Assembly (NCBI GenBank): GCA_040766665.1
Contig: JAXGQD010000008.1
Coordinates: forward strand, 24,638-88,637
Direction of reading: 5' to 3'
Length of the DNA: 64,000 nucleotides
Source: JAXGQD01 sp040766665
Lineage (GTDB): Bacteria > Bacillota > Clostridia > Saccharofermentanales > Fastidiosipilaceae
Part shown: one piece after another, positions 35,342-43,615 of the stretch
How positions within the stretch are numbered: the stretch's first letter is position 1
Layout: the number at the start of each line of letters is the position of its first letter
Translations under genes and position numbers: made by a program
Notes under the pieces: model-generated
Database searches by the model: none
Seen by the model: only the letters and a program-made list of their open reading frames with translations
What the model was told of the DNA's origin: nothing

Positions 35342-37753
35342 ATGAATGACTTTTTCGGAACCTCAACACCACGCGTGCAAGCCATGCGTAGCAAACTGCT
35401 CGATTACAAATCAACCGTTTGTATCGACCGCGCCCGTATCATCACCCGCGTTTACAAAGAGCATCCCGAACAACCCGTGATCATGAAACGCGCCTTGGCG
35501 ATGAAAGCAATCCTCGAAGAAATGCCCATATTCATTGATGATGGCGAACTGATTGTCGGCAATCAGGCCAGCGAACACCGTGGAGCTCCTATCTTCCCCG
35601 AATATGCAGTCGACTGGATTGTTAACGAAATTGACGAGTTTGATAAACGCCCCGGCGACCGCTTCTATATAGATGAGGCTCTAAAACCCGAATTGCTGGA
35701 AATCTGTGAGTACTGGAAGGGCCACACTCTGAAAGACAAAGCCCTCGCCATGATGACCAAGGAATCCCGTTTCCTTTATGACATCGGTATGATCAAAGCC
35801 GAAGGTAACATCACTTCCGGCGACGCCCACATTGCCGTGGACTATGCCACCGTGTTGAACAAAGGCCTCAAGGATGTCAAACGTCGCGCTCAAGAGCGTT
35901 ACGACAGACTCGATATCTCCAATTTCCAAGACTACAAGAAACAGTTCTTCCTGCAGGCTGTCATTATCATGTGTGACGCCGTGGTGACTTTTGCCCACCG
36001 CTTCGCCAAATTGGCCGCTGAACAAGCAGCCGCGAGCACTGACCCGGTCAGAAAAGCCGAGTTGGAAAACATCTCCGCCATCTGCTACAAGGTTCCCGAG
36101 AACCCTGCCGAGAGCTTCTACGAGGCCGTGCAGAGCACCTGGCTGATTCAGCTGATTCTGCAGATCGAATCCAACGGTCACTCCCTCTCCTTCGGTCGTG
36201 TGGACCAGTACCTCTATCCTTTCTATGCGAAAGATAAAATTGCTGGCAAAATCGACGAAGAAGGCGCTTCCGAGTTGCTCGAGTGCCTCTGGATGAAGGC
36301 TTATACCATCAACAAAATCCGCGCTTGGTCCCATACCCGTTTCTCAGCCGGCGGCCCGCTCTACCAGAACGCCACCATCGGCGGTCAAACCAAAGACGGC
36401 AAAGACGCGTCCAACGCCCTGTCTTACTTGGTGCTGCGTTCAGTCGGTCGTATCCGCTTCACCCAGCCCAACCTGACCGTGCGCTACCACAGCGGTATGC
36501 CCAAAGAGTTCTTGCAGGCAGCTATCCAAGTCGTCAAACTCGGCTTCGGTATGCCCGCCTTCAACAACGACGAGGTCATCATTCCTTCCTTTATCAAACT
36601 CGGCGTGTCCAAAGAGGACGCTTACAACTACTCAGCCATCGGCTGTGTTGAGGTCGCGGTTCCCGGTAAATGGGGCTATCGCTGCACTGGCATGAGCTTC
36701 CTGAACTTCGGTAAGGTCATGATGTCCGCGCTGAACGACGGTGTAGAGCCGCTGTCGGGCAATAGACTTTTGCCTGCTACCGGCAAACACTTCAGAGATA
36801 TGGAAAGCTACGACGAAGTCTTTGACGCCTGGTCCAAAGCGGTGCGTTACTTCACCCGCCAAGCCGTCATCATGGACACCACTGCTGACTATGCGCTCGA
36901 GATGGAAACACCCGACGTACTCTGCAGTGCCTTGACCGATGACTGTATCGAACGCGGCCTGACCATCAAAGAAGGCGGCGCAGTTTATGACTACGTCTCC
37001 GGCTTGCAAGTCGGTATCGCCAACCTGGGTAACTCCCTGGCGGCCATCAAGAAGCTGGTCTTCGAAGAGAAGGTCATCACCAAAGACGAACTCTGGGACG
37101 CTTTGGAAAGCAACTTTGAAGATGAAGAAGGCGAGCGTATCCGTCAGCTGCTGATCAACAGAGCACCGAAATTCGGTAACGACAATGACTACGTTGACGA
37201 GATCCTGGTTGATGCGTACGGCGAGTACATCGATGAGATTCAAAATTACAAGAACACCCGTTACGGTCGCGGACCTATCGGCGGAGGTTATTACCCCGGT
37301 ACCTCCTCCATCTCGGCCAACGTGCCTCAGGGCAGCAGCGTTTCCGCTACACCCGACGGCCGCAAAGCCAGAGAGCCCTTGGCTGAAGGTGCTTCCCCCT
37401 CCCACGGCACTGACATCAACAGCCCGACCGGCGTTTACAAATCGATGGGCAAACTGCCCAACGACCGCATCACCGGAGGCGTGCTGCTGAACCAGAAACT
37501 TTCACCCGCATCGGTTGCGACCGAAGCTGGCGAAGAGAAACTGATGGCGCTCATCCGTGGCTTCTTTGATGATCTGCATGGCTTCCATGTCCAATACAAC
37601 ATCGTCTCCCGCGAGACCTTGCTGGAAGCACAGCGCGAACCTCAAAAGCATCGCGACCTGATTGTCCGCGTGGCCGGCTACAGTGCATTCTTTAATGTGC
37701 TCTCCGCTGACACACAAAACGACATCATCGAGAGAACAGAGCATACACTCTGA
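35342..37753 (+). CDS. Glycyl radical enzyme of the PFL/glycerol-dehydratase superfamily, substrate unknown
   Basis: 803-residue cytoplasmic radical enzyme. The thiyl Cys435 and Glu437 are in AIGCVEVAVPGKWGYR, the arrangement of dehydratases and C-O lyases rather than pyruvate formate-lyase (which has two adjacent Cys). The glycyl radical site RVAGYSAFF places the radical on Gly779. ATG at 35342-35344 has AAAGGA upstream; an earlier frame start at 35291 lacks support. The locus (activase, DeoR regulator, ROK kinase) points to a sugar-phosphate-like substrate; E. coli YbiW/PflD-type opening of anhydrohexitol phosphates is one precedent. This is inference. Confidence 0.9.
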   Translation: MNDFFGTSTPRVQAMRSKLLDYKSTVCIDRARIITRVYKEHPEQPVIMKRALAMKAILEEMPIFIDDGELIVGNQASEHRGAPIFPEYAVDWIVNEIDEFDKRPGDRFYIDEALKPELLEICEYWKGHTLKDKALAMMTKESRFLYDIGMIKAEGNITSGDAHIAVDYATVLNKGLKDVKRRAQERYDRLDISNFQDYKKQFFLQAVIIMCDAVVTFAHRFAKLAAEQAAASTDPVRKAELENISAICYKVPENPAESFYEAVQSTWLIQLILQIESNGHSLSFGRVDQYLYPFYAKDKIAGKIDEEGASELLECLWMKAYTINKIRAWSHTRFSAGGPLYQNATIGGQTKDGKDASNALSYLVLRSVGRIRFTQPNLTVRYHSGMPKEFLQAAIQVVKLGFGMPAFNNDEVIIPSFIKLGVSKEDAYNYSAIGCVEVAVPGKWGYRCTGMSFLNFGKVMMSALNDGVEPLSGNRLLPATGKHFRDMESYDEVFDAWSKAVRYFTRQAVIMDTTADYALEMETPDVLCSALTDDCIERGLTIKEGGAVYDYVSGLQVGIANLGNSLAAIKKLVFEEKVITKDELWDALESNFEDEEGERIRQLLINRAPKFGNDNDYVDEILVDAYGEYIDEIQNYKNTRYGRGPIGGGYYPGTSSISANVPQGSSVSATPDGRKAREPLAEGASPSHGTDINSPTGVYKSMGKLPNDRITGGVLLNQKLSPASVATEAGEEKLMALIRGFFDDLHGFHVQYNIVSRETLLEAQREPQKHRDLIVRVAGYSAFFNVLSADTQNDIIERTEHTL

Positions 37754-37779
37754 TTGATTAACGCTTGATTAAACCGCAT

Positions 37780-37811
37780 AATAAGCTCAGCGCCTAGGTG
37801 TTGGGCTTATT
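37780..37811 (+). terminator. Strong hairpin between the glycyl radical enzyme and ROK kinase genes
   Basis: A 15-bp stem with G-U pairs and a UA turn (outer arms AATAAGC and GCTTATT). No T-run follows, so it may be an mRNA-stability or processing element. TTATTATCTTT is repeated at 37807 and 37833. Confidence 0.5.
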
Positions 37812-37865
37812 ATCTTTCGCCTGGAAGTTAGGTTTATTATCTTTGATGAGAAGGAAGGTTTTGCC

Positions 37866-38840
37866 ATGACAAAGACAGATCGCTATACCATCGGGGTGGA
37901 TGCCGGTGGCACAAAAGTCGCTTTCGGGCTTTTCGACTCCGAGCATCGGATTGTTGAACGTGATCGCATTGACACACCTTTGGATTGCAGCGCAGAGGAA
38001 TTGCTGGATCAAATCGCCACGGTCGCCAAAGAGATGGTCGCCCGTCACGGAATCAGCTTAGAGCAGCTGGACGGCGTGGGGGTGGGTTTCCCCTCCATGA
38101 TTGACCTGCGCAGTGGCTATATCATCATCACTTCCGCCATACCCGAGCTTAAGGAAGTGGCGGCGCAAAGTATTTTGCAAAAACATTTCGACGCACCCGT
38201 CACCATCGGTAACGACGGCCATTGTGGTGCGTTGGCTGAGCACGCTTACGGTGCCGGTCGCGGCTTTGACAACATGCTCTACATCCCCTTCTCTACAGGT
38301 ATCAGCTCCGCCATTATCCTCGACGGTGAGTTGCATCGCGGCAGCTTCGGTTCAGCCGGTGAAAGCGGTCACGCCATCGCTACACCAGATAAGGGTGTGC
38401 TCTGTGGCTGCGGCAATCGTGGCTGCTTCATGTCCTATATTTCCGGCCGTTACATTGTGGAGCACATCAAGAATTGGCTGGCAGAGGGCGAGCCCAGCAT
38501 GATGGTCGAACTGGCCCAGAATAATCCGGACAACATCGACGGACGTGTCCTGGCGGCAGCCTATCAAGCGGAAGATCCGATGGCCATCAAAGCGATTCGT
38601 CAGATGATTCACTACATGGGTTACTGGCTCTTCAACCTCTACATGACTTTCAACGTGGACTGCTTCGTCTTCGGAGGTGGCTTGGTCAACTTGGGCGACG
38701 CCTATTTCAAGCCCTTGCGCGAAGAATTCGAGAAGTATTTGGTAGCGAAACCGCTGGGCGAAATTCACTTCAAGTACGCAGAACTGAAGGATGATTTCGG
38801 TATCATCGGCGCCGAGCAGCTGATTCATATCGGGAAGTAG
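37866..38840 (+). CDS. ROK-family sugar kinase
   Basis: 324-residue kinase. N-terminal ATP site GVDAGGTKVAFGLFD, catalytic NDGHCGALAEH (Asn-Asp), ROK signature ending CGCGNRGCFMSYISG with the zinc-type cysteines, and FVFGGGLVNLG. ROK kinases phosphorylate free hexoses or their derivatives; here it probably prepares the substrate for the preceding radical enzyme. Follows it by 112 bp, GAAGGAAGG upstream of the ATG, and ends in a clear hairpin. Confidence 0.88.
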   Translation: MTKTDRYTIGVDAGGTKVAFGLFDSEHRIVERDRIDTPLDCSAEELLDQIATVAKEMVARHGISLEQLDGVGVGFPSMIDLRSGYIIITSAIPELKEVAAQSILQKHFDAPVTIGNDGHCGALAEHAYGAGRGFDNMLYIPFSTGISSAIILDGELHRGSFGSAGESGHAIATPDKGVLCGCGNRGCFMSYISGRYIVEHIKNWLAEGEPSMMVELAQNNPDNIDGRVLAAAYQAEDPMAIKAIRQMIHYMGYWLFNLYMTFNVDCFVFGGGLVNLGDAYFKPLREEFEKYLVAKPLGEIHFKYAELKDDFGIIGAEQLIHIGK

Positions 38841-38861
38841 GCTTAGGTTTAGTAGGTTTAA

Positions 38862-38897
38862 AAAAGCGGTGTGGGCCGGATGGCTGACACCGCTTTT
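38862..38897 (+). terminator. Terminator after the ROK kinase
   Basis: 11-bp perfect stem AAAAGCGGTGT / ACACCGCTTTT with 14-nt loop. Its arms resemble the start of the GTCGC element next to it. Confidence 0.65.
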
Positions 38898-38908
38898 GAT
38901 TTGTGTAA

Positions 38909-39271
38909 GTCGCGTTGCTTGGGTGGCGGCGACACCGATCCACTAAATCTTATCAAGAGGCGGTTTTTTAGCCCACTTTTTTCGGGGATGTGGTTAAAAG
39001 CGCCCATGGACAGCTGGCGGACAAGTCGAAAGGCTGTTTTCAGCCCACTTTTTACAGGGATGTGGTGGCGGCGACCACACAGTCGTAAATAGTGCCACAA
39101 AATCGTGTGTTTGACGTGGGCAGAGACTCTAAAACCACCGAAATAACCACATCCCCGAAAATTTTGTCCATTTTTCATTGCTCCGCTCAGGCCAATACGA
39201 ATCATCGCAAGACAGCCGAAGCGCGACTCCGCCTCGAATCCGTCGCATTGCTAGGGAGGCTGCTACACCGC
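38909..39271. repeat. 335-bp composite repeat, copy U3 (inverted relative to U1/U2)
   Basis: Diverged full-length copy, bounded by GTCGC hairpins at 38909-38936 and 39242-39271. Contains the three ACCACATCCC-type motifs and the core hairpin at 39062-39078. The 841-bp gap from 38841 to 39681 holds no gene. Confidence 0.75.
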
Positions 39272-39307
39272 TTTGGAATCTCAGTTTTACGCCCCGCTTC
39301 GATTTGG

Positions 39308-39406
39308 CAAAAATGACGGCTGTGCGGGAATTCACTCTGATTTACAGCTCATCACTCAATAAAATTGGAGGTTTTCCGACAAAAATGACGGCTGTGCGGG
39401 AATTCA
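39308..39406. repeat. 27-bp direct repeat, two copies
   Basis: The same 27 bases, CAAAAATGACGGCTGTGCGG and seven more, occur at 39308-39334 and 39380-39406. Each is followed by unrelated sequence. No function assigned. Confidence 0.85.
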
Positions 39407-39637
39407 TTAGAAAGTACTAATGCACGCCTGGAAATTTTGCCGCGAAAAAGGCAATCTGAGATGCGAAAGCTTGATTATATTAGTGTTTCCTAATACACGT
39501 ACGCAATTTTTGCCAAATCTGAGCTACATTTTCGAACGCGTTAACGTCAGAAGCCCATTATCAGAGTTTTATGTTTGCATCATTGCAAATTCTGTAGTAG
39601 GAATTGCAACGCCTCTGCGCCACAATCACCCAGCCCC

Positions 39638-39669
39638 CTACGGCCGGATATACGCAAAGCCCTCCGCCT
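39638..39669 (-). repeat. Duplicate of the 3' end of the DsrE-like gene, left of AbiE
   Basis: 32 bp matching 41462-41493 at 29 positions. On the minus strand it reads as codons for AEGFAYIRP and a stop; the three differences are third-base synonymous. Together the two copies bracket the AbiE genes. Confidence 0.75.
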
Positions 39670-39681
39670 TCATAATGGCTA

Positions 39682-40680
39682 TTAAATTTCTGCTAATTCC
39701 GTCTGCAGTAATTTTAAACCAGTAATTATTTCTGAAAAATCCGGCACATCTCCAAACAACATGTCTTTCATGGATACATAGTCTGCACCAAGAGCATCAA
39801 GTCTGTTCTCAGGCGGAACCAACTTCAATCCACCCTCCAATATTTCCTCATACTTAGCCCATGCACGAGGGTAGAATTTTCTCTTGAAAGCCACAACTTT
39901 TCTGAGCATTTCAGGCTGTGCTTTGGCAAAATCCTTTATCGTTGTTCTAGATAATTGATATAGGTCATAATAGTGTCGTGAGTAACGGCTTGGCATGACC
40001 AAACTTTCTGGTCGGTTTGCTTCATGGTGTAGAATAGTAGCCTTTTCCCAAAATGTTCTCTCAGGGGCAACAGTTAGAACAGCAGTGCTCGACTGTTCAA
40101 ACAGAGTAGGATATTGTTCTGCAGCGTAGGATGTGATTCCAACGCTTACTGCTGGAGTCCATGCTGCCAAAGCCCCTATTTCTAATCGAATAAGCTGCAA
40201 TGTAGAAGAATGTATAAAGAGATTTGGGTAGGAAAAAAGCACCGTCTGACCGTCACTTGCATCAATAGCAAGGTCAATTTTACTACCTAGTTCAACAAAA
40301 AGATCATTTTTCATTGTGGGTAAAAATTTTTCTTTGATAAATTTCACTGCTCTAGCATTAGCTTCTTTGTTAAAGGCGTCCTGCTTCGTATTGGAGCGTT
40401 GATCCCAAGGTTCCAGCATCTTAAACCCTAGTTCTCGCCAGTCTAGAATCAAATCAATGTCTTCCGAAAAGCGCTGGATGGCTCCAAATGCTTTCGACAA
40501 ACTGGTACCACCTTTGAAGCACAGCGCTTCCTTCCAAGGTGACCTGTGAAAAAGGTAGTCCAATGTATAGCAAACCCAAAAGTCTTTTTCAATAATGGCA
40601 TCCTGTAATCCTGTCTTGTCAGACGTATTTCGGAACAGCTCTCGTCGATCTTCAGAAGGAAGTCTTGCTATATTGATCAT
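39682..40680 (-). CDS. abiEii: AbiEii-type nucleotidyltransferase toxin
   Basis: Toxin half of a type IV toxin-antitoxin system linked to phage abortive infection. 332 residues of the PF08843 family. The nucleotidyltransferase motif is GGTSLSKAFGAIQRFSEDIDLILD, with the catalytic acidic pair DxD. GAGGAGG precedes the ATG, 13 bp after the antitoxin stop. Composition is lighter in G+C than flanking genes, as expected for an acquired cassette. Confidence 0.88.
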   Translation of the reverse strand: MINIARLPSEDRRELFRNTSDKTGLQDAIIEKDFWVCYTLDYLFHRSPWKEALCFKGGTSLSKAFGAIQRFSEDIDLILDWRELGFKMLEPWDQRSNTKQDAFNKEANARAVKFIKEKFLPTMKNDLFVELGSKIDLAIDASDGQTVLFSYPNLFIHSSTLQLIRLEIGALAAWTPAVSVGITSYAAEQYPTLFEQSSTAVLTVAPERTFWEKATILHHEANRPESLVMPSRYSRHYYDLYQLSRTTIKDFAKAQPEMLRKVVAFKRKFYPRAWAKYEEILEGGLKLVPPENRLDALGADYVSMKDMLFGDVPDFSEIITGLKLLQTELAEI

Positions 40681-40693
40681 TATCTAAACCTCC

Positions 40694-41293
40694 TCAGTCT
40701 AGTTGTCGGATTACGTCGTAAACCCAGTCAGTGGAGGTAGCTGCTTCTTTTCGTAGTAGTGCTTTATCCTCTTTGCTAAGTCTTTGGGAAAGTTTCGCAA
40801 TTATATCTGTTGTTGTCTGTTCCTTACCCAGTGCTTTCAGCGCTTGTATCACTAGAGCAGTAACGGGTGACAAGCCAGATATTTCCTTATTTGTTCTGTG
40901 TTTAAAGACAAGTTTTGTTCTGTTCCACTCGTACGTTTTATACGGTCCATCACTAATATAAATCCAGGCAGCAGGAACCTGAGAGGATAGGCCAAGCAAG
41001 TTTAACGCAGTGTTACCATCCGGAGCTATAGTCCAGTGGTAGTTTCTGGCTAATGTTCTGGCAACCGTATCCGGATTAGCTGCAACTGGCTCTTGAAGCA
41101 GTTCGCTATACTTGGGCTTGTCATAAATGCCTTTCAGTACCCGTCTTAGAGCACCCGATTCAACGAGACGATTTAGATTGCGCCTAATTGTTTCAGTATC
41201 CGCAATGTCGGAAAAATCAGCTCCAATAAACATGGCACCGTCATCCGCATTATCGATACGTTTTCGAATTTGCTCAGCATAGCTTTGTAACAT
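40694..41293 (-). CDS. abiEi: AbiEi-type antitoxin (DUF6088-like)
   Basis: 199-residue antitoxin and autorepressor. The N-terminal winged HTH (ETIRRNLNRLVESGALRRVLKGIYDKPKYS) matches the transcriptional domain of AbiEi; the C-terminal part fits the DUF6088 family. AAAGGAG precedes the ATG. Transcribed first, from the operator at 41301-41348. Confidence 0.82.
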   Translation of the reverse strand: MLQSYAEQIRKRIDNADDGAMFIGADFSDIADTETIRRNLNRLVESGALRRVLKGIYDKPKYSELLQEPVAANPDTVARTLARNYHWTIAPDGNTALNLLGLSSQVPAAWIYISDGPYKTYEWNRTKLVFKHRTNKEISGLSPVTALVIQALKALGKEQTTTDIIAKLSQRLSKEDKALLRKEAATSTDWVYDVIRQLD

Positions 41294-41300
41294 GAAATCT

Positions 41301-41348
41301 TATCTCCTTTGTCCCGTATATTATATGTTATTCGGGACAAAAGAGACA
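41301..41348 (-). promoter_or_regulatory. AbiE promoter with 16-bp inverted-repeat operator
   Basis: Arms at 41301-41316 and 41333-41348 match at 14 of 16 positions (cores TTTGTCCCG and CGGGACAAA). The AT-rich 16-bp spacer contains TATAAT on the minus strand, a good -10 box for the AbiE operon. AbiEi antitoxins repress by binding such inverted repeats. Confidence 0.75.
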
Positions 41349-41461
41349 AGTTATGCCTAGAATAGGTTCGTCACTTAATGTTAAGTATATTTATCTTTTT
41401 GTATTTCTAATTAGAAATAGTGGTAAGCAATAGTTTTCCACTTCATATTCACCCCCACCAC

Positions 41462-41812
41462 CTAAGGCCGAATATACGCGAAGCCCTCCGCCTGTTTCAG
41501 CGTCAATTCCGCCACCCCCGCAGGCACGATACCAATCCCCGTGATCAGATCGGCTTCCGTGACCCCTTCCTTCTTCAGCGCGTTGCGGCAGGCTACCACA
41601 CGCACACCTGCGTCCAGAAGCTCCTCCACCGTTTCCAGCATGTCCTGCTCAACTGCCGCCTCACGCGCCAGACTCAAAACAGCCTTGCTGTTCGCCAGAA
41701 TTTCGGCTTCGAGGTCCACGCCCTCCTCCGCCGCATAATTGAGCAGATTCTTGGCATTGGCCAAGGTCAGCTCCCATTTTGCCTGTTCATCGATATGAAA
41801 AATCGTCTTCAT
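41462..41812 (-). CDS. DsrE/DsrF-like protein
   Basis: 116 residues. The pattern MKTIFHIDEQAKWELTLANAKNLL, GVRVVACRNALKKEGV, ILANS and the C-terminal IGIVPAGVAELTLKQAEGFAYIRP fits the small DsrE-like family with a conserved cysteine (C in ACRN). ATG at 41810-41812, AAGGAGGA upstream; the longer frame overlaps corA. Last 32 bases are repeated to the left of AbiE. Role in sulfur chemistry is unproven. Confidence 0.8.
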   Translation of the reverse strand: MKTIFHIDEQAKWELTLANAKNLLNYAAEEGVDLEAEILANSKAVLSLAREAAVEQDMLETVEELLDAGVRVVACRNALKKEGVTEADLITGIGIVPAGVAELTLKQAEGFAYIRP

Positions 41813-41826
41813 AAATTCCTCCTTCA

Positions 41827-42783
41827 TCACATCAGGTCTCGTTTTTTCAGCCACACCACCGTTATCGCACACAAGAGAATCGTAATCAGCACCACCCCCC
41901 AGAAGGCCAAGGGATTCTGGGCAAAAGGCAGCCCCACATTCATCCCATAAAAGCCCGCCGTCACACAGGGAATCGTCACAATAATCGTCAACGACGTCAG
42001 AATTTTCATAATCTCATTGAGGTTATTCTGAATAATACTCGAAAAAGTCGTATCCAGCTGCACCAGCAACTGCCGCGTCTGATCAATCATTTTCTCAGCC
42101 TGGTGATTCTCCACCAAGACATCGTGCAGCCACTCTCGCCGCGGCTCCGTGTCCGCCAGATACGACGCATTGCTCAACTCGCGGATGATGGGATGGTTTT
42201 CGCTGATCGCCGTACTAAGGTAGACAATGCTCTTATCCAATTCGGATAATTGCAAAAGCGTCTCCGACTTGGTGGACTGCCGCAAACTCTTGTGAATAAC
42301 ATCGACTCGCGTATTGATATCGCGGATTGCAAAAACATAAGCCCGGGCAATGTGCCAGCAGAGCTCGATAAGCAGACAGCGCTCGTTAATCGGCTGTTTG
42401 ACCAAGGTGAATTCCTTGTGCAGGACCAAGTCGAAAAATTCAGGATTTTGCTTGGCACAAGTCACGACCAGATCGCGTGTCAAAATCATGGACATGGTGC
42501 GCGTTTCATAGATTCCTTGGTCCTCTTGCGCCTCGGGTTGGCGCGGATAGAGCAAAGAAATCAAAACCGGCTTTTCCACTTCGTGCTGCTGGATTTTTTC
42601 GCCACGGGAAACTTCATCGGGATCCAAAGTGGAGTAGAGATAGTCAACTGGGAACTGGCAGGCATCTGCAGTCGCCACGATTTCTTGCTCAGACGGGTCT
42701 TCCAGGTGAATCCAATTGGCAGCCTCAAGTGCGTCAAGATGCTTGACCGTGCCACTGTTTTCCACTGCATAGTAACGAATCAT
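41827..42783 (-). CDS. CorA-family magnesium transporter
   Basis: 318-residue CorA-type channel. The soluble N-terminal part is followed by two C-terminal helices with the YGMNVG selectivity motif between them and a positively charged tail KKRDLM. GGAGG precedes the ATG. Transports Mg2+ or other divalent ions; substrate not tested. The DsrE-like gene starts 14 bp after the stop. Confidence 0.88.
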   Translation of the reverse strand: MIRYYAVENSGTVKHLDALEAANWIHLEDPSEQEIVATADACQFPVDYLYSTLDPDEVSRGEKIQQHEVEKPVLISLLYPRQPEAQEDQGIYETRTMSMILTRDLVVTCAKQNPEFFDLVLHKEFTLVKQPINERCLLIELCWHIARAYVFAIRDINTRVDVIHKSLRQSTKSETLLQLSELDKSIVYLSTAISENHPIIRELSNASYLADTEPRREWLHDVLVENHQAEKMIDQTRQLLVQLDTTFSSIIQNNLNEIMKILTSLTIIVTIPCVTAGFYGMNVGLPFAQNPLAFWGVVLITILLCAITVVWLKKRDLM

Positions 42784-42823
42784 GAGAAACCTCCAGCTTA
42801 GAAGTTAGAATTTGACCGCTTAC

Positions 42824-43390
42824 CTAGTCTTCGTCCATGCGCTGCCACTTCATTTCGACGCCATGGCGGTCGTAGCGCTTGCATTTTGCCGTAATACTTG
42901 AGATGAGGACCTTGTAAACACTAACAACAGACAGACTACGCTCCATGGCCAAATCAAACCACTCCAAATAGTCGGGCGTGTATTTAGCACAGATGAGTTG
43001 CAAGGCCTTGCGTATTTCCGGCTCATCCTCAACAAGATGACAAGTCCCCTGCACGATGGCCGAGGAATACTCTGTCGTATAAATTTTCATGATGTTTTGA
43101 GCAAGGACATCCGCTGCCAGCTCGCGCAACTCAGAGGGACTCTGCAGATTGGGCACATGGACACGATCGACAAATACGATTTCGACCGCTTTAGCGTCTT
43201 CAAGCACCTGGGTTTTATGACCTGACTTAGCCGAGTGAAAGTACAGCGTCATCCCCTCATTGGCAAAAGACAGCGGCACACTCATCAGCCCCTCCCCATC
43301 TCTGCAGGAGAGCACGCCGTATTCCGCCCGTTCTACAACACCAAGGCCATATTCCGCAGACATCTCACGATCTTTTCGTCTCATACTCAT
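42824..43390 (-). CDS. Pyridoxamine 5'-phosphate oxidase-family flavin-binding protein
   Basis: About 188 residues of the split-barrel fold, starting MRRKDRE and carrying YGVLSCRDGEGLMSVPLSF, LYFHSAKSGHKTQVL and SAIVQGTCHLVEDE. Resembles NimA-type 5-nitroimidazole reductases and related FMN proteins; activity unknown. The start is uncertain: ATGs at 43390 and 43384 both lack a strong ribosome site. A small hairpin GGCAAG/CTTGCC lies at 43518-43533 in the otherwise empty gap. Confidence 0.75.
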   Translation of the reverse strand: MSMRRKDREMSAEYGLGVVERAEYGVLSCRDGEGLMSVPLSFANEGMTLYFHSAKSGHKTQVLEDAKAVEIVFVDRVHVPNLQSPSELRELAADVLAQNIMKIYTTEYSSAIVQGTCHLVEDEPEIRKALQLICAKYTPDYLEWFDLAMERSLSVVSVYKVLISSITAKCKRYDRHGVEMKWQRMDED

Positions 43391-43615
43391 CTTACAATTG
43401 ACCCCGTTTCTAGGATGACTCACACTACACCACTTGAAGCCACTAAACAGCTTAAACTTACTACAAAACAGCCTCTTTGAGTAGCGTCTAAATCACAGAA
43501 TGTAGGTCGCTCGAGCTTGGCAAGTCTGCTTGCCCTGTGTATCATCAAGTTGACTGATGTATCCGTTCGAAATAAGCGTATGTGCATGGCCTAGCGATTA
43601 ATGAGAGGTGAAATC

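Noticed and set aside
35681..37405. Long antisense frames inside the glycyl radical enzyme gene
   Set aside because: Shadows of a highly expressed-type gene; no homology or start signals.
39420..39725. 101-codon frame after the 27-bp repeat
   Set aside because: No ribosome site or family match; it runs into the duplicated gene end and the toxin gene.
43518..43533. Terminator or tRNA fragment in the 43.4-43.6 kb gap
   Set aside because: Only a 6-bp stem without a T-run; no tRNA cloverleaf could be drawn.
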